NCBI GenBank assembly: GCA_030538705.1
Contig: JAUNTL010000009.1
Coordinates: forward strand, 1-52,872
DNA: 52,872 nt
Direction: 5' to 3'
Origin: Paracoccus sp. (in: a-proteobacteria)
GTDB taxonomy: Bacteria; Pseudomonadota; Alphaproteobacteria; Rhodobacterales; Rhodobacteraceae
Below are positions 24,899 through 33,188 of this stretch, piece by piece; the stretch's first letter is position 1; every line of letters starts with the position of its first letter. Position numbers and translations under genes: made by a program. Under the pieces are notes generated by a model. That model worked only from the letters and a program-made list of their open reading frames with translations, was not told the DNA's origin and ran no database searches.

Positions 24899-27184
24899 AT
24901 GAAGATCCTCTGCCTTGGCGGCGGTCCCGCCGGTCTCTATTTCGCGATCTCGATGAAGCTGCGCGATCCCGGTCATCAGATCACCGTTCTGGAACGCAAC
25001 AAGCCGAATGACACATTCGGATGGGGCGTGGTCCTGTCTGATGACGCATTGGGGCGGATGGCGCAGAATGATCCGGTCTCGACCCGGACGATCCGTGACA
25101 GCTTTGCCTATTGGGACGATATCGCGGTGATCCATGACGGGGTGCGCACGGTATCGGGCGGGCATGGTTTCGCCGGCATCGGGCGCAAACAGCTGCTTGT
25201 GGTCCTTCAGGCGCGCGCGCGCGAACTTGGCGTCGACCTGCAATTCGAGACCAGTTTCGATGATGTCGAGGCCCTGCGCGGCGATTATGATATCGTCATC
25301 GGCTGCGACGGGATCAACAGCCTGGTGCGCAAGACCTATGAGGATGTCTTTCGCCCCGATATCGACCCGCGCAAGGCCAAGTTCATCTGGCTGGGCACGC
25401 ATCAGAAATTCGACGACGCCTTTACCTTTATCTTCGAGAGGACCGAAGCGGGGTGGATCTGGGCGCATGTCTATCAGTTCGACGACAACACCGCGACCTT
25501 CATCGTCGAGACCCTGCCCGAGACATGGGACAGGCTCGGCTTTGACAAGATGACCAAGGAAGAAAACGTCGAGACCTGCCGCCGTATATTCGAGCGCCAT
25601 CTGGGCGGGCACGACCTGATGTCGAACGCCGCACATCTGCGCGGCTCGGCGGTGTGGATCAACTTTCCGCGCGTCATCTGCGAGACATGGTATCATGAAA
25701 ATGTCGTGCTGATGGGCGATGCGGCGGCGACGGCGCATTTCTCGATCGGCTCGGGCACGCGGCTGGCATTGGACAGCGCCATCGCCCTGGCCGAATATCT
25801 GCATTCCGAACCCGATATCGCAACCGCCTTTCAGCGCTATCAGGACGAGCGCCGCCTTGAGGTGCTGCGCCTGCAATCGGCGGCGCGCAACTCGCTTGAA
25901 TGGTTCGAGGAGGTCGAGCGCTATCTTGACCTGCCGCCAGAGCAGTTCGCCTATTCGCTGCTGACCCGCAGTCAGCGCATCAGCCATGAGAACCTGCGCC
26001 TGCGCGACGCGAACTGGCTGCGCGGGACCGAGGACTGGTTCCAGCGGCAGGCCGGCGGCCAGCCGGGCCGCGCGCCGATGTTCGCGCCCTATCAGCTGCG
26101 CGACATGACATTGAAAAACCGCGTCGTCGTCTCGCCCATGGCGCAATACAAGGCCGTGGACGGCCTGCCCGGCGACTGGCATTTCGCCCATTACGCCGAA
26201 CGCGCCAAGGGCGGTGCCGGGCTGGTCTATACGGAAATGACCTGCGTCTCCCCCGAAGGGCGCATCACGCCGGGCTGTCCGGGCATCTATACGCCCGAAC
26301 AGGAGGCCGCTTGGAAGCGGCTGACAGATTTCGTCCATGCCGAGACCGACGCCAGGATCTGCATGCAGATCGGTCATTCCGGGCGCAAAGGCTCGACCCG
26401 GATCGGCTGGGAGGGGATCGACCAGCCGCTGGAAAGCGGAAACTGGGAACTGATCTCGGCCTCGGCCATCGCCTGGTCGGACGAGAACCAGATCCCGCGC
26501 GAGATGACGCGCGCCGATATGGATATGGTGCGCGACCAGTTCACCGCCGCCACAAGCGCCGCCGCGCGCGCCGGCTTTGACATGATCGAGCTGCATGCCG
26601 CCCATGGCTATCTGATTTCCTCGTTCATCTCGCCGGTCTCGAACCTGCGGACGGATGACTATGGCGGGTCGCTGGAAAACCGCATGCGCTATCCGCTGGA
26701 GGTATTCACCGCCATGCGCGCGGCATGGCCGGCGCAAAAACCGGTCTCGGTGCGTATTTCCGCCAATGACTGGGTCGGCGAGGCCGGCGTGACCCCCGAA
26801 GAGGCCGTCGAGATCGCGCGCATGTTCGCGGATGCGGGCGCCGATATCATCGACGTCTCGGCCGGTCAGACCACGACCGAGGCACGCCCGGTTTACGGGC
26901 GCATGTTCCAGACCCCGTTCTCGGACCGTATCCGCAACGAGACCGGGCTGGCGACGATGGCTGTGGGCAATATCACCGAACCCGATCACGTCAATTCGAT
27001 CCTGCTGGCCGGGCGCGCCGATCTGGTCTGTCTGGCCCGTCCGCATCTGGCTGATCCCTATTGGACGCTTCACGCCGCGACCCTGCTGGGCGATGACGCC
27101 AGCCACTGGCCTGAACCCTATTGGAACGGCCGCGATCAGGCCCGCCGCCTGCGCGAAAAAGCCGCCGAGGCGATCCGGGTATGA
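24899..27184 (+). CDS. 2-aminobenzoyl-CoA monooxygenase/reductase (flavin hydroxylase fused to old yellow enzyme); salicylyl-CoA 5-hydroxylase type
   Basis: This is a bifunctional flavoprotein of 761 residues. Residues 1 to about 380 are a class A FAD monooxygenase: GGGPAG at 7-12, CDGINS, and [14 protein letters not shown] near 272. Residues about 395-760 are an old-yellow-enzyme-like NADH:flavin oxidoreductase: [33 protein letters not shown] and YGGSLENR. This architecture is that of the Azoarcus evansii enzyme, which hydroxylates and then reduces 2-aminobenzoyl-CoA to a non-aromatic 2-amino-5-oxocyclohexenyl-CoA. The start at 24899 is in frame with the conserved MKILCLGGG. Salicylyl-CoA is the alternative substrate often given in annotations. 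The co-operonic Rid and beta-oxidation genes favour the amino substrate. Confidence 0.9.
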   Translation: MKILCLGGGPAGLYFAISMKLRDPGHQITVLERNKPNDTFGWGVVLSDDALGRMAQNDPVSTRTIRDSFAYWDDIAVIHDGVRTVSGGHGFAGIGRKQLLVVLQARARELGVDLQFETSFDDVEALRGDYDIVIGCDGINSLVRKTYEDVFRPDIDPRKAKFIWLGTHQKFDDAFTFIFERTEAGWIWAHVYQFDDNTATFIVETLPETWDRLGFDKMTKEENVETCRRIFERHLGGHDLMSNAAHLRGSAVWINFPRVICETWYHENVVLMGDAAATAHFSIGSGTRLALDSAIALAEYLHSEPDIATAFQRYQDERRLEVLRLQSAARNSLEWFEEVERYLDLPPEQFAYSLLTRSQRISHENLRLRDANWLRGTEDWFQRQAGGQPGRAPMFAPYQLRDMTLKNRVVVSPMAQYKAVDGLPGDWHFAHYAERAKGGAGLVYTEMTCVSPEGRITPGCPGIYTPEQEAAWKRLTDFVHAETDARICMQIGHSGRKGSTRIGWEGIDQPLESGNWELISASAIAWSDENQIPREMTRADMDMVRDQFTAATSAAARAGFDMIELHAAHGYLISSFISPVSNLRTDDYGGSLENRMRYPLEVFTAMRAAWPAQKPVSVRISANDWVGEAGVTPEEAVEIARMFADAGADIIDVSAGQTTTEARPVYGRMFQTPFSDRIRNETGLATMAVGNITEPDHVNSILLAGRADLVCLARPHLADPYWTLHAATLLGDDASHWPEPYWNGRDQARRLREKAAEAIRV

Positions 27185-27930
27185 CCATGGGCGCCATGCA
27201 TGGCAGGCGGGTGCTGGTCACCGGCGGCGGCTCGGGCACCGGCGCCGATCTGGCGCGCGGCTTTGCCGAGGCCGGGGCCGGGGTCGTCATCTGCGGGCGC
27301 CGGCCCGAACCGCTGGCCGAGGTCGCCGCCCGCCATCACGCCATCCGCGCGATAGCCTGTGACATCACCGACGAGGCATCGGTCAGCGACCTGTTCCGTC
27401 AGGCCGGGCCGGTCGACATCGTCATCGCCAATGCCGGGCAGTCGACCTCGGCGCCATTTGTCAAAACCTCGCTTGAGGATTGGCAGCGCATGGCTTCGGT
27501 CAATCTGACAGGCACCTTTCTGACCTTTCGCGAGGGGCTGCGTCAGATGACGGGCTGGGGCCGGCTGATCGCCGTGGCCTCGACCGCCGGGCTGAAGGGC
27601 TATGCGCGCACCGCCCCTTATGCCGCGGCAAAACACGGGGTGATCGGTCTGGTGCGTTCGCTCGCGCTGGAGGTGGCGGCACAGCCGGTCACGGTCAACG
27701 CGCTGTGCCCCGGCTTTCTCGACACCGAAATGACCGCCGCGACGATCCGCAACATCAGCGAAAAGACCGGACGTTCCGCCGGTGATGCCCGCGCCGCGCT
27801 GGAGGCGTTCAGCCCGCAAAAACGCCTGATCCGCCCTGATGAGGTGACGGCGGCGGCGCTGTGGCTGTGCGCGCCGGGGTCCGAGGGCATCAACGGCCAG
27901 CCCATCGCCATCGCCGGGGGCGAGATATGA
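27181..27930 (+). CDS. Short-chain dehydrogenase/reductase of the 2-aminobenzoyl-CoA operon
   Basis: This is an SDR of 249 residues with a [12 protein letters not shown] cofactor motif, NAG in IVIANAG, and catalytic YAAAK. The C-terminus [14 protein letters not shown] is typical. The ATG overlaps the monooxygenase/reductase stop, so it acts in that pathway, probably on the alicyclic 3-hydroxy- or oxo-acyl-CoA. The start could also be an internal ATG (MGAMHGRR) a few codons later. Confidence 0.9.
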   Translation: MTMGAMHGRRVLVTGGGSGTGADLARGFAEAGAGVVICGRRPEPLAEVAARHHAIRAIACDITDEASVSDLFRQAGPVDIVIANAGQSTSAPFVKTSLEDWQRMASVNLTGTFLTFREGLRQMTGWGRLIAVASTAGLKGYARTAPYAAAKHGVIGLVRSLALEVAAQPVTVNALCPGFLDTEMTAATIRNISEKTGRSAGDARAALEAFSPQKRLIRPDEVTAAALWLCAPGSEGINGQPIAIAGGEI

Positions 27931-28406
27931 CCGCCGGTCCCGCCAGCCCGCCCACGCCCGACACAAAGGCGAAAGAGGCGATGTCCAAGGCACGCCTGCG
28001 CATGTGGGTCCGCCTGCTGGGGGTCACGCGGCGCACCGAGGCGCAACTGCGCGAGTTCCTGCGCCTCAACCATGATGCCACCCTGCCGCGCTTTGACGTT
28101 CTGGCCGCGCTCTATCGCCGCGAGAGCGGCATCACCATGACCGAGCTGTCGCGCATGCTGCTGGTCTCGAACGGCAATACGACCGCTGTCGTCGACCGGC
28201 TGGAAAAGGACGGGCTGGCAAGCCGCAGCCCCTCGGCCACCGACCGGCGCACCACCTATGTCACCCTGACGCCCGCAGGGCGCCTGCGGTTTGACGAGAT
28301 GGCCCGCGAACACAGCGCCGAAATCGACCGCATCTTCGCCGCACTCGACAGCGACGAGATCGAACTGCTGACCCGGATTTTCAAGCGCATCGGAGCAACG
28401 ACATGA
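27927..28406 (+). CDS. MarR family transcriptional regulator (third)
   Basis: This is a 159-residue winged-helix regulator. The HTH is [26 protein letters not shown] and the wing is [17 protein letters not shown]. It is embedded in the 2-aminobenzoyl-CoA operon with ATGA overlaps on both sides, an unusual place that would give it operon-linked negative feedback. Such MarR proteins often respond to aryl-CoA thioesters (as BadR or HcaR-type regulators do); the ligand here is unknown. Confidence 0.88.
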   Translation: MTAGPASPPTPDTKAKEAMSKARLRMWVRLLGVTRRTEAQLREFLRLNHDATLPRFDVLAALYRRESGITMTELSRMLLVSNGNTTAVVDRLEKDGLASRSPSATDRRTTYVTLTPAGRLRFDEMAREHSAEIDRIFAALDSDEIELLTRIFKRIGATT

Positions 28407-29215
28407 CCGAACTCGCCGGGCTGCGCCCGAAGCATTTTCTTTGGCAGGTCACCGACCGCGTCGCCACGATCCGCCTTGACCGGCCCGAGCGCAAGAACCC
28501 GCTGACCTTTGACAGCTATGCCGAGCTGCGCGACACATTCCGCGCCCTGCCCTATGCAAGCGATGTCGATATCGTGGTTTTTGCCTCGAATGGCGGGAAT
28601 TTCTGCTCGGGCGGGGATGTCCATGACATCATCGGGCCGCTGGTCGATATGGATATGAAGGGGCTTCTGGCATTCACCCGCATGACCGGCGATCTGGTCA
28701 AGGCGATGATCGGATGCGGCAAGCCGATCATCGCGGCGGTTGACGGCATCTGCGTCGGTGCCGGCGCGATCATCGCCATGGCCTCGGATCTGCGGCTTGC
28801 GACACCGGATGCCAGATGCGCCTTTCTGTTTACCCGCGTGGGCCTTGCCGGCTGCGATATGGGGGCCTGCGCCATGCTGCCGCGCATCATCGGACAGGGC
28901 CGCGCGGCCGAACTGCTGTATACCGGCCGCGTGATGTCGGCGGATGAGGGGGCAGCCTGGGGTTTCTGGAATGCGATCCACCCCGCCGAGGCGCTGGAGG
29001 CCGAGGCCGCGCGCCTGGCCGGCCGCCTTGCCGCCGGGCCGGTCTTTGCCCATGGTATCACCAAGACCCAGCTGAACCAGGAATGGAACATGGGGCTGGA
29101 ACAGGCGATCGAGGCCGAGGCACAGGCACAGGCGATCTGTATGCAGACGCAGGATTTCGCCCGCGCCTATCACGCCTTTGTGGCCCGCGAGAAACCGGTA
29201 TTCGAGGGGAACTGA
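28403..29215 (+). CDS. Enoyl-CoA hydratase/isomerase family protein
   Basis: This is a crotonase-fold protein of 270 residues. The oxyanion-hole segments are GNFCSGGD (65-72) and the ICVGAGAII region (117-124). Comparing with canonical hydratase, the second catalytic Glu is kept (Glu170 in RAAELLYTG), but the first position appears as Phe in [11 protein letters not shown]. This hints at isomerase or ring-hydrolase chemistry instead of simple hydration; the alignment is by eye. It overlaps marR and sits before an acyl-CoA dehydrogenase, consistent with processing the alicyclic CoA thioester made by the monooxygenase/reductase. Confidence 0.87.
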   Translation: MTELAGLRPKHFLWQVTDRVATIRLDRPERKNPLTFDSYAELRDTFRALPYASDVDIVVFASNGGNFCSGGDVHDIIGPLVDMDMKGLLAFTRMTGDLVKAMIGCGKPIIAAVDGICVGAGAIIAMASDLRLATPDARCAFLFTRVGLAGCDMGACAMLPRIIGQGRAAELLYTGRVMSADEGAAWGFWNAIHPAEALEAEAARLAGRLAAGPVFAHGITKTQLNQEWNMGLEQAIEAEAQAQAICMQTQDFARAYHAFVAREKPVFEGN

Positions 29216-29216
29216 C

Positions 29217-30353
29217 ATGGCCGATCACAGTTTTCTCGACTGGCCGTTCTTTGACGAACATCACCGTGAACTGGCCGATGCGCTTGATCAATGGGCGGCG
29301 GCCAACCTGCCGGCCGATCACAGCGACACGGATGCCGCCTGCAAGGGTCTGGTGCGCGATCTGGGCCGCGCCGGCTGGCTGAAACATTCGGGCGCCGACA
29401 GCGGCGAGCGGCTGGACGTGCGCAGCCTGTGCCTGATCCGCGAGACGCTGGCGCGCCATGACGGGCTGGCGGATTTTGCCTTTGCGATGCAGGGTCTGGG
29501 CATGGGCGCGGTCAGCCTCTTTGGCAGCCCGGCTCATCGCCGGTGGCTGGACAAGACGCGCAGCGGACAGGCGATTGCGGCCTTTGCCCTGACCGAGCCG
29601 GGATCAGGTTCGGATGTCGCCGCCACCGCGACCACCGCACAGCGCGACGGCGACGACTGGGTGCTGAACGGCGAAAAGACCTGGATCTCCAACGGCGGAA
29701 TCGCGGATATCCATGTCATCTTTGCCCGCACCGGCGAGGCGCCCGGCGCGCGCGGTCTGTCGGCATTCCTCATGCCCGCCGATACCCCCGGCCTGCATAT
29801 CGCCGAGCGGCTGGAAACCATCGCCCCCCACCCGCTGGCAACCTTGCGGCTGGAAAACCTGCGCCTGCCGGGCGAGGCGCTGATCGGCAATCCCGGCGAG
29901 GGGTTCAAGCTGGCGATGTCGGTTCTGGATGTCTTTCGCCCGACCGTCGGGGCGGCGGCCCTTGGTTTCGCGCGCCGTGCGCTTGACGAGGCGTGCGCGC
30001 GCGCGCGTGCGCGCCGCATTCAGGGCCAGCCGCTGGCCGATCTGCAACTGGTGCAGGGCCATATCGCGGATATGGCGCTTGGCATTGATGCATCCGCGCT
30101 GCTGATCTATCGCGCCGCCTGGGCCAAGGATATGGGCGCCGCCCGCATCACCCGCGAGGCCGCGATGGCCAAGCTGTTCGCGACCGAAACCGCGCAAAAG
30201 GTGATCGACTCGGCCGTGCAGCTGTTTGGCGGCGAAGGCGTGCGTTCGGGCGCCACCGTCGAGCGGCTTTACCGCGAGATCCGGGCGCTGCGCATCTATG
30301 AAGGCGCGAGCGACGTGCAAAAGATCATCATCGCCCGGAGTGTGCTGGCATGA
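29217..30353 (+). CDS. Acyl-CoA dehydrogenase of the 2-aminobenzoyl-CoA operon
   Basis: This is a FAD acyl-CoA dehydrogenase of 378 residues. The family signature [16 protein letters not shown] and the FAD-contacting WISNGG are present. The C-terminal catalytic-type segment is [19 protein letters not shown]. The start is ATG 29217, one base after the preceding stop codon. It differs from the GcdH upstream and would act on an alicyclic or pimelyl-type CoA thioester; the exact substrate is inference. Confidence 0.92.
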   Translation: MADHSFLDWPFFDEHHRELADALDQWAAANLPADHSDTDAACKGLVRDLGRAGWLKHSGADSGERLDVRSLCLIRETLARHDGLADFAFAMQGLGMGAVSLFGSPAHRRWLDKTRSGQAIAAFALTEPGSGSDVAATATTAQRDGDDWVLNGEKTWISNGGIADIHVIFARTGEAPGARGLSAFLMPADTPGLHIAERLETIAPHPLATLRLENLRLPGEALIGNPGEGFKLAMSVLDVFRPTVGAAALGFARRALDEACARARARRIQGQPLADLQLVQGHIADMALGIDASALLIYRAAWAKDMGAARITREAAMAKLFATETAQKVIDSAVQLFGGEGVRSGATVERLYREIRALRIYEGASDVQKIIIARSVLA

Positions 30354-30757
30354 GCTATCGCCGCGAGATCCGGATCGAGTTCAACCACTGCGACCCGGCG
30401 GGCATCGTCTTTTTCCCGCGTTATTACGAAATGGCCAATTCGGTGATCGAGAATTTCTTCCGCGACGCGGTCGGCTATCCGTTTGAGCGGATGATGGCCG
30501 AGGGCGCCGGATCGCCCACCGCGCGGATCGAGACCGATTTCAGGGCGCCGTCGCGGCTGGGCGAGATGATCGGCTGGACCCTGCGCCTGCGCCGCCTTGG
30601 CGGCAGTTCCGCCACATTCGAGATGCGGGCCGAGGGCGGCGGCGTGACGCGGCTGATCACGACCCATGTTCTGGTCTGGCTGACGCCCGCCGGACGTCCC
30701 GGACCATGGCCCGATACCATTCGCGAAAAACTTGCTGACATGCTGGAGACGACATGA
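30350..30757 (+). CDS. 4-hydroxybenzoyl-CoA thioesterase-like hotdog protein
   Basis: This is an acyl-CoA thioesterase of 135 residues with the Pseudomonas-type active-site motif [16 protein letters not shown] (Asp15 as the catalytic acid). It has ATGA overlaps on both sides. It may release a CoA-bound dead-end intermediate or reset the CoA pool; aryl-CoA pathways commonly carry such a gene. Confidence 0.88.
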   Translation: MSYRREIRIEFNHCDPAGIVFFPRYYEMANSVIENFFRDAVGYPFERMMAEGAGSPTARIETDFRAPSRLGEMIGWTLRLRRLGGSSATFEMRAEGGGVTRLITTHVLVWLTPAGRPGPWPDTIREKLADMLETT

Positions 30758-31155
30758 CCCACCAGTTTCTTAACCCCGCACATTGGAAACGTCCCAGCGG
30801 CTATTCCAACGGCATGGCCGCCTCGGGGCGGCTGGTTGTGACCGGCGGGATTATCGGCTGGAACAACGATTACGAATTCGAGACCGACGATTTCGCCGCC
30901 CAGGTCGATCAGGCCCTGCGCTCGATCGTCGAGGTTCTGGCCGAGGGCGGGGCCAGGCCCGAACATATCGTGCGCATGACCTGGTATGTCACTGACAAGC
31001 AGGAATATCTTGCGGCACTGCGCGACATCGGCCAGTCCTACAAGGCCCATATCGGCCGGCATTACCCGGCTATGGCACTGGTTCAGGTCGTCGCTCTGGT
31101 CGAGGACCGCGCCAAGGTCGAGATCGAGGTCACGGCCGTCATCCCCGAGGGTTAA
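30754..31155 (+). CDS. Rid (RidA/YjgF) family protein lacking the usual arginine
   Basis: This is a trimeric Rid-family protein of 133 residues. The C-terminal signature KVEIEVTAV is conserved. The Arg that binds the substrate carboxylate in imine-deaminating RidA (PARSxVQV) is replaced by Met107 in YPAMALVQVV. It is the last gene of the 2-aminobenzoyl-CoA operon. I infer hydrolysis of the enamine/imine in the aminocyclohexene-CoA intermediate, with release of ammonia; a CoA-ester substrate would not need the carboxylate-binding Arg. Confidence 0.86.
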   Translation: MTHQFLNPAHWKRPSGYSNGMAASGRLVVTGGIIGWNNDYEFETDDFAAQVDQALRSIVEVLAEGGARPEHIVRMTWYVTDKQEYLAALRDIGQSYKAHIGRHYPAMALVQVVALVEDRAKVEIEVTAVIPEG

Positions 31156-31233
31156 GCGCCGCACGCCGGCGACGGGTCGGTTGCAAGCCGACGGGCTCGA
31201 ATAGGCACCGCGCGTCACGCGCCGCGGGTGGCA

Positions 31234-31301
31234 CATCCGCTCATGGCCCGCAGGGGCGCGGGCCGCGCATCCGCTCATGGCCCGCACGGGCGCGGGCCGC
31301 G
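31234..31301. repeat. Tandem repeat, two copies of 34 bases
   Basis: The copies at 31234-31267 and 31268-31301 differ at one base (CAGGGG against CACGGG). The start of a third unit (CATCC) follows at 31302 and merges into the larger block. Confidence 0.85.
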
Positions 31302-31303
31302 CA

Positions 31304-31566
31304 TCCCTCTCTGCCCGGCCATCGGGGCCGGGGCCGCAATCCCCTGCACGCAGCGGCACGCCCCTGTGTGCGATCCGGCGCATGCACTCATGGCCCCCCG
31401 CACGGGCGTGGTCCTCGCCTCTTGGCAAAAGGAGGCGGCACAGCGCGACATGGCCCCCGCACGGGCGCGGTCCTCCCTCCCTCTCTGCCCGGCCATAGGG
31501 GCCGAGGCCGCAACCCCCTGCGCGCAGCCGCGCCGGCACACCCCTGTGCGCGATCCGGCGCATGCA
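31304..31566. repeat. Degenerate direct repeat: two blocks of 83 and 89 bases with a third element between
   Basis: Blocks 31304-31386 and 31478-31566 both run from TCCCTCTCTGCCCGGCCAT to GATCCGGCGCATGCA with scattered substitutions and a 6-base length difference. Between them lie two related segments (about 31387-31420 and 31446-31479) sharing GCACGGGCG and GGTCCTC. No transposase or inverted ends are visible. Confidence 0.8.
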
Positions 31567-31654
31567 CCGGCCGTTCCGGGCGCGTCAAAACCGGGCCGGC
31601 GCGTTCAGTGAACATCCGCCCGCCAGCGAGGACCGCCACGACACAACCGACCGG

Positions 31655-31671
31655 CTTGCGACTGTCGCAAG
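31655..31671. promoter_or_regulatory. Perfect inverted repeat upstream of the nan operon
   Basis: CTTGCGACTGTCGCAAG has 8-base perfect arms around a single T. It ends 24 bases before a -35-like TTGACT (31696-31701). It could be an activator or repressor site distinct from the GntR operator downstream. Confidence 0.5.
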
Positions 31672-31695
31672 ACCATGTGCCGGGCTGTCCGGCGA

Positions 31696-31723
31696 TTGAC
31701 TTCACCCCGGTTTGGTCATACCA
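31696..31723 (+). promoter_or_regulatory. Promoter and GntR-type operator of the nan operon
   Basis: TTGACT at 31696-31701 is followed by TGGTCATACCA at 31713-31723, a TGGT/ACCA inverted repeat typical of FCD-family GntR operators. It lies over the expected -10 (CATACC) and only 10 bases before the gntR start codon, so the transcript may be nearly leaderless. Confidence 0.55.
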
Positions 31724-31733
31724 GATTGCCACT

Positions 31734-32459
31734 ATGGTCAGCGAAATCGAATCCATCCCCGGCGCTGAACATCCGTGCGCCAGCGACCCCATTTATGAGG
31801 CGCTGATCGCCGATATCCGCGCCGGCCGGCTGGCGCCGGGTGCTGCCCTGCCCAGCGAGCGCGCTCTTGGTGAACGTTTCGACGCCTCGCGGCCCACCGT
31901 GCGCGAGGCCTTGTCCAGAATGCAGATGCGCGGCTTTCTCAGCACCGGCGCCGGGCGACGGCCACGTGTCGTTCAGCCCGACATGGCCAGCGTCCTTGCC
32001 TCGGCCGGCGAGCGGTTGCGCGATATCCTCGATGATGCAGAGATCGGCGCCCATCTCGAACAGATGCGCCTGTTCATCGAGACCGGCGCCGCGCGCGAGG
32101 CCGCAAGGCGCAGCGACAATACCCAGATCGCGCTTTTGCAACAGGCCCTGCGCCGCAATGGTCAGGCCATCGGCAGCGATGACTTCGCCCGCACCGATAT
32201 CGGATTTCACCGCGCCCTTGTCGCGGTTATCGGCAATCCGGTGATCCTGACGCTGCACGACCTTTTCGTCAGCCGGTTTCTGGCCACACGCCCGCGCAGC
32301 GGCGACCCCACCGCGCAGGATCGTCAGGCCCATGACGAACACCGCGCCATATTCGACGCCATCACCGCCGGCGATCAGCTCGCCAGCGCCGAGGTGATGG
32401 AGCGCCATCTCGACCGATCCTTCCGCGACCGGCTGCTGGCCGGTCCCGCCCCCGAATGA
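31734..32459 (+). CDS. GntR family regulator (FCD subfamily), nan operon
   Basis: This is a 241-residue regulator. The N-terminal winged helix (LPSERALGERFDASRPTVREALSRMQMRGFL) is followed by a helical FCD effector domain (HLEQMRLFIETGAAREAA, DFARTDIGFHRALV, DEHRAIFDAI). The start at 31734 fits the conserved N-terminus, although no clear ribosome site precedes it. It is followed 21 bases later by nanE, so it probably represses its own operon with a sialic-acid or amino-sugar effector, as NanR does in other bacteria. Confidence 0.9.
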   Translation: MVSEIESIPGAEHPCASDPIYEALIADIRAGRLAPGAALPSERALGERFDASRPTVREALSRMQMRGFLSTGAGRRPRVVQPDMASVLASAGERLRDILDDAEIGAHLEQMRLFIETGAAREAARRSDNTQIALLQQALRRNGQAIGSDDFARTDIGFHRALVAVIGNPVILTLHDLFVSRFLATRPRSGDPTAQDRQAHDEHRAIFDAITAGDQLASAEVMERHLDRSFRDRLLAGPAPE

Positions 32460-32480
32460 TCCCGCCCAAAGGACCGCACC

Positions 32481-33188
32481 ATGCCCACCCGTGCCCGCCC
32501 TGATGCCGATACCGTGCTGGACCGCCTGCGCGGCGGGCTGATCGCCTCGTGCCAGCCGGTTGACGACGGCCCGATGGACCACCCGGGGATCGTCGCGGCC
32601 ATGGCGGCCGCTGTGGTGCGCGGCGGTGCGGCCGGGGTGAGGATCGAGGGGATCGCGAACCTGCGCGCGGCACGGGCGCGGGTCGAGGTGCCGATCATCG
32701 GGCTGATCAAGCGCGACCTGCCCGACAGCCCGGTGCGCATCACCGCCATGATCGAAGATGCGCGGGCACTGATCGCGGCCGGCGCCGATATCATTGCCTA
32801 TGACGCGACCGAACGCCCGCGCCCGACCCCGCCCGATCAGGTGCTGGCCGCGATCCTTGCCGCCGGCCGCATCGCCATGGCCGATTGCGCGACCCTTGAT
32901 GACGGGCACCGCGCCCGCGCCGGCGGCGCCGCGATCATCGGGACGACGCTTTCGGGCTATACCGCCGGGACCGAGGGCCTGCATGACGGTCCCGACTTCG
33001 ATCTGATCGCGGCATTGCGCCGGCGTGATCCCGGTTTCATCATGGCCGAGGGGCGGTTCAACACCCCCGGCCTTGCCGCGCGCGCGCTGCGTGAGGGCGC
33101 CGATGCCGTCACAGTCGGCAGCGCATTGACCCGGCTGGAACATGTCACGGGTTGGTTCGCCGAGGCGATCCGGGGTGCGCGGCCATGA
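32481..33188 (+). CDS. nanE: N-acetylmannosamine-6-phosphate 2-epimerase
   Basis: This is a TIM-barrel NanE protein of 235 residues that converts ManNAc-6-P to GlcNAc-6-P. Family blocks seen are GLIASCQPVDDGPMD, RIEGIANLRA, PIIGLIKRD, ADIIAYDATERPRP, and DCATLDDGHRA. AAAGGA precedes ATG 32481. The first 33 bases of the next frame lie inside this gene, and nanK begins by overlap. Confidence 0.93.
   Translation: MPTRARPDADTVLDRLRGGLIASCQPVDDGPMDHPGIVAAMAAAVVRGGAAGVRIEGIANLRAARARVEVPIIGLIKRDLPDSPVRITAMIEDARALIAAGADIIAYDATERPRPTPPDQVLAAILAAGRIAMADCATLDDGHRARAGGAAIIGTTLSGYTAGTEGLHDGPDFDLIAALRRRDPGFIMAEGRFNTPGLAARALREGADAVTVGSALTRLEHVTGWFAEAIRGARP

Larger units (their letters stand above)
31156..31733. 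other. Non-coding region of 578 bases between the rid gene and the first gntR
   Basis: There is no gene I can support here. It holds a weak hairpin at 31176-31192, then GC-rich degenerate repeats (31234-31566), then a perfect inverted repeat (31655-31671) and the promoter/operator of the following GntR gene. Long frames exist on both strands, but their peptides only mirror the repeats. Confidence 0.75.

Noticed and set aside
31176-31192. Terminator after the rid gene
   Set aside because: GTCGG...CCGAC gives a short stem with a tiny loop and no T-run. It is weak as an intrinsic terminator.
30475-31563. Minus-strand open frame with repeated MRRIAHRGVP peptides
   Set aside because: The peptide repeats follow from the DNA repeats at 31234-31566, and the frame runs antisense through the thioesterase and rid genes. 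No ribosome site or family was seen.
31234-31566. Possible CRISPR array
   Set aside because: Repeat units are adjacent or degenerate, of unequal length, without regular spacers or cas genes.
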